Source: CAYMUL01 sp964393605 (GTDB taxonomy: Bacteria > Bacteroidota > Ignavibacteria > Ignavibacteriales > Ignavibacteriaceae). From it: a stretch of DNA of 43,727 nucleotides. Shown here one piece after another: positions 23,553 through 32,519 of this stretch (position 1 is its first letter; every line of letters starts with the position of its first letter). The notes under the pieces are model-generated. The model saw nothing but the letters and a program-made list of their open reading frames with translations, was not told where the DNA came from and ran no database searches. The DNA is taken from positions 1 to 43,727 of the forward strand of contig CAYMUL010000027.1 in the NCBI GenBank assembly GCA_964393605.1. The letters are read 5' to 3'. A program made the translations under genes and the position numbers.

Positions 23553-24653
23553 AAATCGCTCGACGATCGCATATTTTATAAATTCGGTTTTTCATTAGTG
23601 AATAGCGGTTACAATTATTTTATAATTTCTTCAGCGGAAGAAAAAGTTTGTGTCAAAGACAAAATCAATATTCTTTCATTTGACGGCATCAACTTAAACA
23701 AAGAAGAAAAAATTAACAACTTCGTAAAGCGATTAAATGAAATAAATCCCGAAATTATTTTTTGCGGAGAACCACTGCCGATTTTTGCTGCCTCCCGGCT
23801 CAAAAAGAAATTTTCGCCGCAGGTAAAAATTTTTTATGATGTATCGGAATGGTACCCCGAAAATGTTGCATTCAAATATAAATCTGCAAAACGATGGTGG
23901 AATTATTTTTTTCTTTCTTTAATAAATTTTCTTGCGGTGCAAAAGATTGACGGACTAATTTGCGGCGAGAAAAATAAATTGAAAAGATACCTCCGCTTCT
24001 CTCCAAATTTGAAATATGAAATTGTTTCATATTTCCCGCCAAAATATTTTTATGAAAATGTAAATGGGGTTGATAGCGATCATCCTTTCACAATCGGGTT
24101 CAGCGGCATACTTGATGATTCACGCGGATTCTTTCGCTTCCTTTCTGCATGTAAAATAGTTGCGGAATTGAGCGGACAAAAAATTAAGATGCTCATCATC
24201 GGGCAATTCATCGATGAAAAATCAAAAATTAGATTCGAATCATTCAAGAGCGAAAATAAAAATCTCGAAATAGATTTTCACGACTATGTCGATTATTCTT
24301 CTCTGCCAAAATTATTGTGCGGCGCAGATATTTTTATCGATTTGAGAGAAGATAATTTTATTTTTAGAAACTCACTGCCGATAAAGATATTTGAGTATTT
24401 AGCTTTGGGAAAATCAGTCATCTATCCTGCATTTAAATTACTTCGTGAAGAGTTGGGAGAACAATCGTGCGTCAATCTTGTTGAATACTCCGACACCAAA
24501 GCTGCCGCAAAAATAATTCTCGGTTATATGAACGATAGAAAAAAATTGGAACGGGATTCAAATCTCGCGCGGGAAATTATTCCTCAAAAATATTCATGGG
24601 AAGTTGAAGAAGCGAAACTGCTTAGATTCGTTCAATCTTTTCTTGAAAAATAG
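23520..24653 (+). CDS. Glycosyltransferase family 4-like protein
   Basis: 377 residues, starting with GTG at 23520 (MSNIVYLTSGHKSLDDRIFYKFG), the expected first strand of a GT-B fold. The C-terminal half shows the donor-binding half of GT4: FTIGFSGILDDSRGFFRFL, MLIIGQF, and SLPIKIFEYLALGKSVIYP near residue 300, which corresponds to the E-x7-E type region. Acceptor and sugar are unknown. It is the only plus-strand gene within the envelope locus. Its 5' end overlaps the GT9 gene by 33 bp and its 3' end overlaps the flippase gene tail to tail by 22 bp. Confidence 0.85.
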   Translation: MSNIVYLTSGHKSLDDRIFYKFGFSLVNSGYNYFIISSAEEKVCVKDKINILSFDGINLNKEEKINNFVKRLNEINPEIIFCGEPLPIFAASRLKKKFSPQVKIFYDVSEWYPENVAFKYKSAKRWWNYFFLSLINFLAVQKIDGLICGEKNKLKRYLRFSPNLKYEIVSYFPPKYFYENVNGVDSDHPFTIGFSGILDDSRGFFRFLSACKIVAELSGQKIKMLIIGQFIDEKSKIRFESFKSENKNLEIDFHDYVDYSSLPKLLCGADIFIDLREDNFIFRNSLPIKIFEYLALGKSVIYPAFKLLREELGEQSCVNLVEYSDTKAAAKIILGYMNDRKKLERDSNLAREIIPQKYSWEVEEAKLLRFVQSFLEK

Positions 24654-26056
24654 AGAAGGAAATTTTTCGATAAATATTTTTTTGCGACAAACGAAGTAAA
24701 GAGTACAAAGAGCAACAACTTGATGTGGAATAAATCGATATACATAGCCACCGCATAAATAAAGGTCGCAAATAGAATCAGTAAAAATATTTCCGGATAA
24801 GAATATTTAATTTTAATCTTGTTTGATGAAATGGAAGCGAGATAAACGTAACTAAACATAAAACTGAATGAGGTTGCAATTGCCGCACCGGTCAAACCAT
24901 ATTTCGGTATGAGAAGTAAATTAAATACTATATTCGTTGCGAAAGCAATCGCATCGGAAATCAAGAAATGATAACCCTTCCCCGATACAAAAGGATAGAA
25001 GGAATAAAATGAAATCAATCCATTGAATAAATAACCGAGTAGCACGAAAGGTAGAATTGTAATTCCCAAAATGTATTCTTGATTAAACAAAAACTCATTC
25101 CCGATTTTTATTTCAAACAAATATTTTGCGAAAAGTGCGATGAGCAAAAAAAATACCAGCAGTGAAGAAATCAAAGCTGAAAAATATTTTCCAAAAGTAT
25201 GTTCATAATTTCCGGAATTATATTCTGCAATCGATCGCGGAGTCCACGCTGTGCGAAAACCGATAACAAATAAATTCATGACAATCGCAATTCGATACGC
25301 AAAACTGTACAAGCCGACTTCCTCTTTCGCGAGATACAAATCGAGAAAAAATCTATCCATGAAATCAACACAAGCGGTCATAATTCCGCCAATCATAAGA
25401 GGCAAACTGAATTTTGTCATTTCATAAAATAATTTTTTATCGAATGTAAAAATCAATTCTCTTTTCGAAATAGAAAGCGTAACCACAGCAATAATTACTG
25501 CGCCGACTAACTGCGAAATTAAAATTGCAGAAATTCCGAATTCATACTGAACCAATAAAATCAAAGTGAGAATAATGTTTGCAACCGCGCCAATTGCGTT
25601 GATTACAACCGTTCGCTTCGCCTCTTCTTTAGTTTTCAAAAGTTGCATTGCATAACTTGCAATGCTTTCAACAATTAATATCACTAAAATTATATTGAAT
25701 AATTGACGACTTCCTGAATCGCCAATGAGAAGAAGTGTTAATATGTCGCCCAACAAAAAGAGAACCAAACCGAGAGAGAGTCCGAAAAAAAGCAGAAACC
25801 AAAACGCCGTAGAGAAAATGATTTTTTGATTGCTTTGATTTTTATCGAGATAAAATTTCGTAAGCGCGGCGGGCAAACCGAATTGATAAACCGCAGAAGC
25901 AATCGCATAAAAAGCGAGAAGTAAAGAGATAACGCCGAATTCTTCCGGGGTAATAAAATGAGAATAGATTGGGAGCAACAAAAAATTTGCGGCTCGTAAA
26001 ATTATATTTCCGCCGGCATACCATGCAGTTGATTCAAAAAGTTTTTTCCCGCTCAT
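24632..26056 (-). CDS. Wzx-like oligosaccharide flippase
   Basis: 474 residues with about 12-14 hydrophobic helices. The N-terminus FESTAWYAGGNIILRAANFLLLPIYSHFITPEEFGVISLL is typical of the polysaccharide biosynthesis (RfbX/Wzx, MOP superfamily) proteins that turn undecaprenyl-linked glycans across the inner membrane. The start overlaps the preceding GT stop as ATGA. It is the last gene of the minus-strand envelope string; its stop lies inside the end of the convergent GT4 gene. Confidence 0.9.
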   Translation of the reverse strand: MSGKKLFESTAWYAGGNIILRAANFLLLPIYSHFITPEEFGVISLLLAFYAIASAVYQFGLPAALTKFYLDKNQSNQKIIFSTAFWFLLFFGLSLGLVLFLLGDILTLLLIGDSGSRQLFNIILVILIVESIASYAMQLLKTKEEAKRTVVINAIGAVANIILTLILLVQYEFGISAILISQLVGAVIIAVVTLSISKRELIFTFDKKLFYEMTKFSLPLMIGGIMTACVDFMDRFFLDLYLAKEEVGLYSFAYRIAIVMNLFVIGFRTAWTPRSIAEYNSGNYEHTFGKYFSALISSLLVFFLLIALFAKYLFEIKIGNEFLFNQEYILGITILPFVLLGYLFNGLISFYSFYPFVSGKGYHFLISDAIAFATNIVFNLLLIPKYGLTGAAIATSFSFMFSYVYLASISSNKIKIKYSYPEIFLLILFATFIYAVAMYIDLFHIKLLLFVLFTSFVAKKYLSKNFLLYFSRKD

Positions 26057-27126
26057 ATTATTTTTTTCTGCCGATACAATTCATAAAGATTTTTATTTAC
26101 CGATTCGAACGAATGATATTTCATCACCCATCTACGTCCATTTTCGCCAATATTCATGCGGGTTTCCGCATTATCGATCAATTGAAATAGCGAGTTAATT
26201 AATTCTTTTTCATTGTTCGCAACGACAAAAGGATTTTCGGGAAGCCAATTTTTATATTCATTGTTCATGTTTGTAATAGTAGGAATTCCCATCGCAAGAG
26301 TTTCCAAACCAGCTTTGCCGTAGCCGGTTCCGCCTAATTTTCCACCGACTTGATCGATACAAATATCGCAACTTGCTTTCAATTCCAATAATTGATTTCG
26401 CGGCATATTTTCGATCAATAAAAATTCAATGTTCCCCTCTCTTTTAATTTTTTCAATCGCCGATAAAATTACATCGGTGCCTTTGTACAATCTGTTTGTC
26501 GGTGAGTGAATGATTCGGATTTTATCTGTCACATTTTTTTTTCGTGTTGGCAGTTCAGAAGAATCGTAAGGATAAAACAGATAATGTAAATCGGGTTTCA
26601 TGCATAAGTGGTCAAACTCCGAAGTGATATTCAAATCAGAGATATCATCGAGTTCTTTTACTATTCCTCGCAATCTCAAATCACTGCCGTAAAAACAGCA
26701 GACGATTTTCTTCCCCATTTTTTTCCATTCAATTGCCTGTTTCGGAAAACGGTAAAAATCAAGTCCTGCATCGAAATGAATTATATCAAATTCATCGAGA
26801 AAATATTTTTTCATTGATGATGCTACAGACGGAGTGCGCAATAAATCAGTCGAAGCAAAGTATATCTTTTCAAAAATATTTTTGGATCGGAAATATTTTA
26901 AATGAACAGTTTCGGTCTGTGTTGATGCGGCTTTGCTGCTTCTCCAACTTTTAGCAATTGAAAAATTCGGAAGAAACCAATCCATGCAAATATCTTCTTT
27001 AAATTGAATAGGATTTTTGTGGAGAGTGATCAACCGCGAATAATCGCCGCATGCATTATGCATCTGATAAAATGAATAAGGAACGCCTGCATAATTTTGC
27101 GGCGCGATGTGTAAAATTTTTAACAT
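26053..27126 (-). CDS. Glycosyltransferase, GT4-like
   Basis: 357 residues. The N-terminus LKILHIAPQNYAGVPYSFYQ and the C-terminal donor site GGTGYGKAGLETLAMGIPTITNMN match GT-B glycosyltransferases of the GT4 class. Middle segment RIIHSPTNRLYKGTDVILSAIEKI is the usual start of the second Rossmann domain. It is joined by TGATG to the FemAB-like gene upstream and by ATGA to the flippase downstream, so it likely builds the glycan that the flippase exports. Confidence 0.85.
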   Translation of the reverse strand: MLKILHIAPQNYAGVPYSFYQMHNACGDYSRLITLHKNPIQFKEDICMDWFLPNFSIAKSWRSSKAASTQTETVHLKYFRSKNIFEKIYFASTDLLRTPSVASSMKKYFLDEFDIIHFDAGLDFYRFPKQAIEWKKMGKKIVCCFYGSDLRLRGIVKELDDISDLNITSEFDHLCMKPDLHYLFYPYDSSELPTRKKNVTDKIRIIHSPTNRLYKGTDVILSAIEKIKREGNIEFLLIENMPRNQLLELKASCDICIDQVGGKLGGTGYGKAGLETLAMGIPTITNMNNEYKNWLPENPFVVANNEKELINSLFQLIDNAETRMNIGENGRRWVMKYHSFESVNKNLYELYRQKKII

Positions 27127-28097
27127 CAGAGTTTTTTGTAAAATGTATCTCTAAAGATACCGCGTGCGCCAAAATTTTCTTTGAAGCGTCCCAATCCCCA
27201 ATTCGGTTCCATGTTCACAGTAAAGATTCCGAAATCAAGAAAGTTAAATCCTTCGGTTTTATATTTTTTCATGATTTCATAAAAAAGTAAATTCACCGGA
27301 CGATAAACCTGGAATGCTTCATTGTGACTGATATAAAACGCGAGAACAACTTTTTTATTTGCGGAGAAGTTGCAAACGCCGGCAATCAATTCATCATCAA
27401 GAAATGCGCCCCACAATCTTACTGCATTCGGATAAAGTTTTTTAATCTTAATCAACTCATCAAGAGAGTGAGTAGGATTAACATTGTGCCGCAATTTTAA
27501 ATTCTTTTTCAAAATAGAATAATATTCTTCGAAGCGATCGGTTTCTTTAATAACCACGCCGGAAGAAATAGCTTTCTTTGTTGCGGTTCTTGCTTCGGAG
27601 CGAAATGTATTCAAAATATCTTCGCTAATGTTATCAAGTTGAACGATGCTCGAAACTTCCCGTTTAAGATAAGAATAGCCGCATCGATAAAGGGCGAAAT
27701 CGATGTAGTTAGAATATTTTGTTTGATAAATTATCGGCGGCAAAGTAAGTTGAATCGCCCTACACTCAATTTGTTTTGAAAAAGATTCAACCGCGTCAAT
27801 AATCGAGAATGCATCTTTTAGCGTGAGGTCTTCGTTGTACACAAAACCGCCGTACGAAGAACCGCTGTGTGAAGAAAGTATTTTTAATCCATCGCGACGA
27901 ATAACGACAGCAGGAAACACCGCAAATATTTTTTTTGCTTTATACAAAACAAGTGAAGCGTCTTCAAATTTTCCTTCTGTGTGATAGCCGAGAAATTTTC
28001 TTTCATGAAAAATTGTTCCGTTATCGGAATTTGCTACAAACGAATCCCAAACTTCATCAGATAATTTTGCTTCTGAAAACGGAATAAAATCAATCAT
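27126..28097 (-). CDS. FemAB-like/GNAT-fold acyl or aminoacyl transferase
   Basis: 323 residues from ATG 28097, which makes a TGATG overlap with the preceding gene. The start FIPFSEAKLSDEVWDSFV and the pattern GTIFHERKFLGYH..., LRHNVNPTHSLDEL..., AGVCNFSANKKVVLAFYISHNEAFQVYRPVNLLFYEIMK and GFNFLDFGIFT fit FemAB-like GNAT proteins often found in exopolysaccharide or peptidoglycan clusters. Classical FemABX proteins use aminoacyl-tRNA to extend peptidoglycan; here an acetyl or amino acid decoration of a glycan precursor is equally possible. It sits between the PorV-like gene and a glycosyltransferase. Confidence 0.75.
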   Translation of the reverse strand: MIDFIPFSEAKLSDEVWDSFVANSDNGTIFHERKFLGYHTEGKFEDASLVLYKAKKIFAVFPAVVIRRDGLKILSSHSGSSYGGFVYNEDLTLKDAFSIIDAVESFSKQIECRAIQLTLPPIIYQTKYSNYIDFALYRCGYSYLKREVSSIVQLDNISEDILNTFRSEARTATKKAISSGVVIKETDRFEEYYSILKKNLKLRHNVNPTHSLDELIKIKKLYPNAVRLWGAFLDDELIAGVCNFSANKKVVLAFYISHNEAFQVYRPVNLLFYEIMKKYKTEGFNFLDFGIFTVNMEPNWGLGRFKENFGARGIFRDTFYKKL

Positions 28098-28990
28098 CAA
28101 AATCTAAAGTTTAATGAGACAACGTGCCCAGCACCTAAACTATAACTGAACGGAACGAGTGCGTAATCGAACGATAGCCCGCCCCAGTTTAATCCTGCGC
28201 CAGCTGTAAAACCTTTTGATTCATAGAAAAGTTGATAGCCGAGTCGAAGTGCGAATAATCTATCGTATAAAATTTCTACCGCACCGTTGATGTGAAAATC
28301 ATCCGAACTAAAATATTTTTGAAACTCGACGGCAGGAAAAATTTCGAGTGAGTAATCAAACAAAGAATATTTGTACGATGCACCCAATCTCAATTCGGAT
28401 GGAAGTTTTGTCGATTCATTTTTCAGTTTTGAAAGAGAACCGATATTCCTCACCGCAACCGAAGCATTTAAATTTTTCAGCGGAGTTAAATATGTTAAAC
28501 CGAAATCGAAACCAAAACCGGCGGCTTCATCTGCGTAAATGCCTTCGTAAAGATATTTGACAGAAAGACCCGAAAAAATTTCCGGAGTAATTTCGAAAGC
28601 AGTTGAAGTAAAGATTGATGCAAAATGGGCGTTGAATTTTGAAAGAGGTAATCCTGCAACTTCTCTTATTTCAATATCTGCAACGGTTGTGGAGATGATT
28701 CCAATCGCGAGAGGCAAACCGAAAGCGGAGAATCGGACCGCGCCCATCTCACTGCTGACATCGCCAATCCATTCGTTGTGGAGAATCATAATTTCATTTC
28801 CGTAAGCGGTGTAGAGATTAGCAGGGTTATAAAATGCGGCGGTAACATCATTGGCTAAAACTGCGCCGTTATCTGCGAGTGCAATGTTACGTGCGCCGAA
28901 TCCGATTTTTAAATATGATAGCCCGCTTTCCCCTGCTGTTTGTGCAAGAAGCGATGCGGTAATTAAAAAAGAAAAGATTATCGTTTTCAT
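28097..28990 (-). CDS. PorV/PorQ-family outer-membrane protein (first of pair)
   Basis: 297 residues with a signal peptide (MKTIIFSFLITASLLAQ). The segment SYLKIGFGARNIALADNGAVLANDVTAAFYNPANL is the diagnostic N-terminus of PorV/PorQ proteins, beta-barrels that in T9SS organisms collect cargo at the outer membrane or assist its attachment. Alternating beta strands fill the rest and the protein ends in SLNFRF, an outer-membrane insertion-type aromatic C-terminus. The stop overlaps the FemAB-like start (TGATG). Confidence 0.85.
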   Translation of the reverse strand: MKTIIFSFLITASLLAQTAGESGLSYLKIGFGARNIALADNGAVLANDVTAAFYNPANLYTAYGNEIMILHNEWIGDVSSEMGAVRFSAFGLPLAIGIISTTVADIEIREVAGLPLSKFNAHFASIFTSTAFEITPEIFSGLSVKYLYEGIYADEAAGFGFDFGLTYLTPLKNLNASVAVRNIGSLSKLKNESTKLPSELRLGASYKYSLFDYSLEIFPAVEFQKYFSSDDFHINGAVEILYDRLFALRLGYQLFYESKGFTAGAGLNWGGLSFDYALVPFSYSLGAGHVVSLNFRF

Positions 28991-29007
28991 AGTGCAATAA
29001 TAAAAAT

Positions 29008-30009
29008 TTAAAACTTAAAGTTGATGCCGATGATATGTCTATCGCCGGGTGAATAATGTTCAATCACGTACGCATACTCGACTGCAATTGCGAATTCAAA
29101 CAAATTATGTAAATAGGAAAATCCAAATGACGGGCGGATAAGTTCATCGCTGTTTGAGAAATCTAAATTATCAATTCCACCCCGCAAAATTAAAAATTGT
29201 AACGGAGAATATTCGACACCAAACCTCGCCATCCGTTTTGAATAATTGTCAAATAAAAATTCTCCAGACATCAAAACATTTTCCGCAGGGAGTTTAAAAC
29301 TGACTCCGACTTTTTTTGTGAGGGGAAAAGTGTTGATTGTTGTCATTCCTTCGTTTCCGTAAATCGGAGAAGTATCCCATTTGTATTTACTGTTCAAATC
29401 TTGAAACACGAATGAGAAGGAAAGATTTTCGTTATAAGAATAAAGCAAACCGAGATCAAAACCGAGACCGGTTGAAGTAACTTCTTCATATAATTTATAG
29501 TAATAAAATTTAACGCCGACGCCGACGCTGATCTTTTCAGAAAATTTATTGGCGAATGCAATGAAGAATTGATTTTCGGAAGTTGAGAATTCAGATTTTT
29601 TATAACCTTGATTATCATACTCCCCGATCTTGTTCACACTCGCATTAATTAAGCCTGCGCTCACGCCTGCAGTTGATCGCGGTTTTCTATTAGGATTGGA
29701 ACTATCTTTTGCGGAATAAAAAACAAACTTGCGCGCGAAACTTAAATAATTCAGTTGACGGTCTAAACTTAAAAAAGAATACGCCGCGGTCAACGCATTA
29801 TCTTCTTGAAAAACAATCAGCGCGGGATTGTAATAGGAATAAACATTTCCTTCTTTAACGGCGGAGATACTGTTCGCCATTGCATTTCCACGTGTGCCAA
29901 AACCCATGCGCGAAAATGCACCTGCTGTTCCGTTTGATGCGCTGTATTGTGGTTGTGCAAAATTTATTGATGAGAAAATCAATAGAATGAAAAAAATATT
30001 TTTAATCAT
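29008..30009 (-). CDS. PorV/PorQ-family outer-membrane protein (second of pair)
   Basis: 333 residues with signal peptide MIKNIFFILLIFSSINFAQ. The N-terminal family region reads GAFSRMGFGTRGNAMANSISAVKEGNVYSYYNPAL, again like PorV/PorQ. The C-terminus IIGINFKF is aromatic, as expected for a barrel. It precedes the other PorV-like gene by 17 bp and differs strongly from it, so the pair is not a recent duplication. Its start overlaps the stop of the BNR-type gene as ATGA. Likely role: export or anchoring of that secreted neighbour. Confidence 0.83.
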   Translation of the reverse strand: MIKNIFFILLIFSSINFAQPQYSASNGTAGAFSRMGFGTRGNAMANSISAVKEGNVYSYYNPALIVFQEDNALTAAYSFLSLDRQLNYLSFARKFVFYSAKDSSNPNRKPRSTAGVSAGLINASVNKIGEYDNQGYKKSEFSTSENQFFIAFANKFSEKISVGVGVKFYYYKLYEEVTSTGLGFDLGLLYSYNENLSFSFVFQDLNSKYKWDTSPIYGNEGMTTINTFPLTKKVGVSFKLPAENVLMSGEFLFDNYSKRMARFGVEYSPLQFLILRGGIDNLDFSNSDELIRPSFGFSYLHNLFEFAIAVEYAYVIEHYSPGDRHIIGINFKF

Positions 30010-31667
30010 TGCATCACCACAATTTTTCCATAGACAGGTTCGAGATTACCCCGATCGATTCTATAAAAATAAACTCCGTTCGGAACAACACTGCCGTTGT
30101 CATCTCTCCCATCCCAAAAATCAAGCACACCGTTAAGTTCATTTCCTAATCCCCCCGAGACAGAATGAACGGGAACACGCGGTGCATTTTGAATTATCGT
30201 ACGGATGTAATTCATTCCGAAATCATAAATGCGAATTGAAACATCAAGCGATTGCCCGCCGGTACCATATTTTATTTTTAAAATTTCATTGCGAGGAGAA
30301 AATGGATTCGGAAATGCATAAGAATCTTCTTTCGAACTCAAAGGTTGTGTTGCAAATAAAATAGTCCATTTGTCAGTCCATAAATTTCCGATTTCTGAAT
30401 TCTTCACCAAACCGTCCACCGAGCCGAGCCAAATTGCTTCATTCTTTAAAAAAGCTGCGGAGTAAAAAACTGTTGTGTTCAATTTTAATTTCGTGTTGAT
30501 GTCAAAAATTGTTCCGGTATTCGACCACGAACTGCCGCCGTCATAAGTTCTGAATGCGCCGTTGTCAGTCGCACATATTACTTGATTAAAAAATGATCCG
30601 AAGTTGTGCGCTTTTTCAGATTCCAAACTTACACGCCACGTTTTACCGAAATCGGTAGAATAACTGACAGCATAAGATTCATTCAAATCTTCTGCCTTCC
30701 ACGATGCGCTCCAAATTGTTTTGTCGAAACTATTATAAGCTAATGCAACTACAAAATTTCCGCTGATGGGAAAATCTTGATTTTGATGTTTGAACTTCAG
30801 CCAACTTTTTCCGTTGTCGCGGGTGAGATTAATTCCACCAGCACTTCCGATGCAAATGGAGGAGTCGTCTATCCCGGCCAAAGAGAAGACGCGATGATTT
30901 AAATTATTTTCTGTACCAAATTTTCCTGCGACCGGTTGTAGTGAAAATTTTAAAGTATCGGTTTGATTGATGCTATCGAGATAATCGGGAGGAATGACAA
31001 CTCTTTCCCACTTCGAATTTGTATTTGCGAAGAGACTATCGAATCTTACTTTCCTCGCGCCGCCGGCAAATGAAACAATCCACACATGCTCTTTCGTGAA
31101 TGCGATGTCGTAAGTAATATTTTGGATTGCAACAGTAACGGGAAGCGCGCGAATCATACTAATTCCATATTGAACCAAAGTATCGGTTTCATTATCGATC
31201 GGTTGAGCCGCTGACTTCCATGTTTCGCCGTTATCTGTGGAGAAATGAATTCCACTTCCTTCGGGAAGATTTTGTCCGCTTCTTTCAACCGAGTGAGCAG
31301 TCGCGCACCAAATAGAGTTTGTTGCCGAATGATATGCAAGTGCAGAAACACTTTCTTCGCCGAAAATTTCAGAGCGATAATAATTTTTCCACGTTGCACC
31401 TTTATCTGTGGATCTGCTCAAGCCCCTCGAAGAACCGAGCCAGATCGTATCGCCGATTGTAACAATATCCGTTATAGAATTGCTCGCCGGTGTTTCATCG
31501 TAAGTAGAGTTTTGTTTTTCCAATTCATTCCCGATTATAAAAGAAGTCGGTTTGACTTGTGCAGAAACAAAGCTTGAAGCAAAAATAATTATTGCGAGAG
31601 ATATAATTCGGTGGTTAAAAAGTTTTGTTGAATAATTCAAAGTATAAAATAAATTGTTAAAGTACAT
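30006..31667 (-). CDS. Secreted BNR/propeller protein with FlgD-like C-terminus
   Basis: 553 residues from ATG 31667; the hydrophobic stretch ISLAIIIFASSFVSAQ at residues 22-37 is a signal peptide with a long n-region. Several Asp-box repeats of sialidase/BNR type are visible (STDKGATW, STDNGETW, TRDNGKSW, STDFGKTW, TYDGGSSW), predicting a beta-propeller. The C-terminus (YAFPNPFSPRN... then DGRDDNGSVVPNGVYFYRI) is of the FlgD-Ig/T9SS-like sorting type. Asp boxes are structural and do not prove sialidase activity. It shares ATGA overlap with the PorV-like gene, suggesting cargo and partner. Confidence 0.82.
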   Translation of the reverse strand: MYFNNLFYTLNYSTKLFNHRIISLAIIIFASSFVSAQVKPTSFIIGNELEKQNSTYDETPASNSITDIVTIGDTIWLGSSRGLSRSTDKGATWKNYYRSEIFGEESVSALAYHSATNSIWCATAHSVERSGQNLPEGSGIHFSTDNGETWKSAAQPIDNETDTLVQYGISMIRALPVTVAIQNITYDIAFTKEHVWIVSFAGGARKVRFDSLFANTNSKWERVVIPPDYLDSINQTDTLKFSLQPVAGKFGTENNLNHRVFSLAGIDDSSICIGSAGGINLTRDNGKSWLKFKHQNQDFPISGNFVVALAYNSFDKTIWSASWKAEDLNESYAVSYSTDFGKTWRVSLESEKAHNFGSFFNQVICATDNGAFRTYDGGSSWSNTGTIFDINTKLKLNTTVFYSAAFLKNEAIWLGSVDGLVKNSEIGNLWTDKWTILFATQPLSSKEDSYAFPNPFSPRNEILKIKYGTGGQSLDVSIRIYDFGMNYIRTIIQNAPRVPVHSVSGGLGNELNGVLDFWDGRDDNGSVVPNGVYFYRIDRGNLEPVYGKIVVMQ

Positions 31668-32454
31668 GCAGGTAGTGAATAATAACGTTGCTGGTTTTTC
31701 TTCCGCGATCTTTAGCTTGAAATTCCCAGCGATAAATTCCGCGCGTAACACCGACCGGAGGAAGAATCACGATTCGCGAAAAAATGCCGTCGCCGGAAGT
31801 TACATCGCCGTTTGTGCCGTTATCAAATAGTAAGATCGGGTTGCTCGAAGATGCATTTCCGTTCGGAGGAATGAAGGAATTAAAGAATACTTTGTCGAGA
31901 TCATTGTATCCGTTAGAATCTGAAGCGGCAAGTGTGATTAAAATATATGTTGTATCGGTAGTAATTCGAACCGTATCGGGAACAACAAGATGCGCAACAA
32001 TCGGCGCAACGTTTGAAGCTCCGTTATCAAAATTGAAACTCCGTGTCGCAACTTTAATTGTGCTACCTGAAGTGTGTGCAACCAAATATTCGATATGATA
32101 ATTTCCGTTCACAAGATTTGTCGGTAAAGAATAAATTGCCGAGAAGTTATTATCCCCTTTCACTTTATCTCCGTTAAGAGAATTGCCATCATCATAAAAA
32201 ATAATCGGGGATGAATTTATTTTTTTATCATCACTTCCGATAATGTTTCCATAAACCGTAACGATTGAATTACTCGATGAGAATTTGATGGAGAGATTGA
32301 TTTGCGGTTCTGCGGGATTGTAAATTACATCGTGTACAACGCCAAGTTCAACAACTTGAAACGATTGTTCGGAAGTAGTAACAATGCCCGAATATTCTTT
32401 TTCGCAGCCGACAAAGATTAGTGCGCCTATTAGAAATATGAAGATTTTTTTCAT
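31657..32454 (-). CDS. Lipoprotein with Ig-like domains
   Basis: 265 residues from ATG 32454 (MKKIFIFLIGALIFVGCEKEYSG), which creates a signal peptide with lipobox VGC; longer frames add an unlikely N-terminus. The mature part looks like two beta-sandwich domains, each with a repeated DDG/DNG-containing loop (FYDDGNSLNGDKVKGDNNFS and LFDNGTNGDVTSGDGIFSR), a pattern seen in Ig-like domains of Bacteroidota/Ignavibacteria surface proteins. Its function is unknown. It overlaps the BNR-type gene by 11 bp. A 65-bp gap separates it from the site-2 protease gene and is the only possible internal promoter in the string. Confidence 0.72.
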   Translation of the reverse strand: MKKIFIFLIGALIFVGCEKEYSGIVTTSEQSFQVVELGVVHDVIYNPAEPQINLSIKFSSSNSIVTVYGNIIGSDDKKINSSPIIFYDDGNSLNGDKVKGDNNFSAIYSLPTNLVNGNYHIEYLVAHTSGSTIKVATRSFNFDNGASNVAPIVAHLVVPDTVRITTDTTYILITLAASDSNGYNDLDKVFFNSFIPPNGNASSSNPILLFDNGTNGDVTSGDGIFSRIVILPPVGVTRGIYRWEFQAKDRGRKTSNVIIHYLHVL

Positions 32455-32519
32455 CGCTCGAAATTTTATCATGCAATCAAATTTATACAATGCAATTTTT
32501 TTTCTATGATTTATTAAAA

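Noticed and set aside
30006..31667. Sialidase assignment from Asp-box repeats
   Set aside because: Asp boxes are structural and occur in many propellers; the catalytic Arg triad, Tyr and Asp of sialidases could not be recognised.
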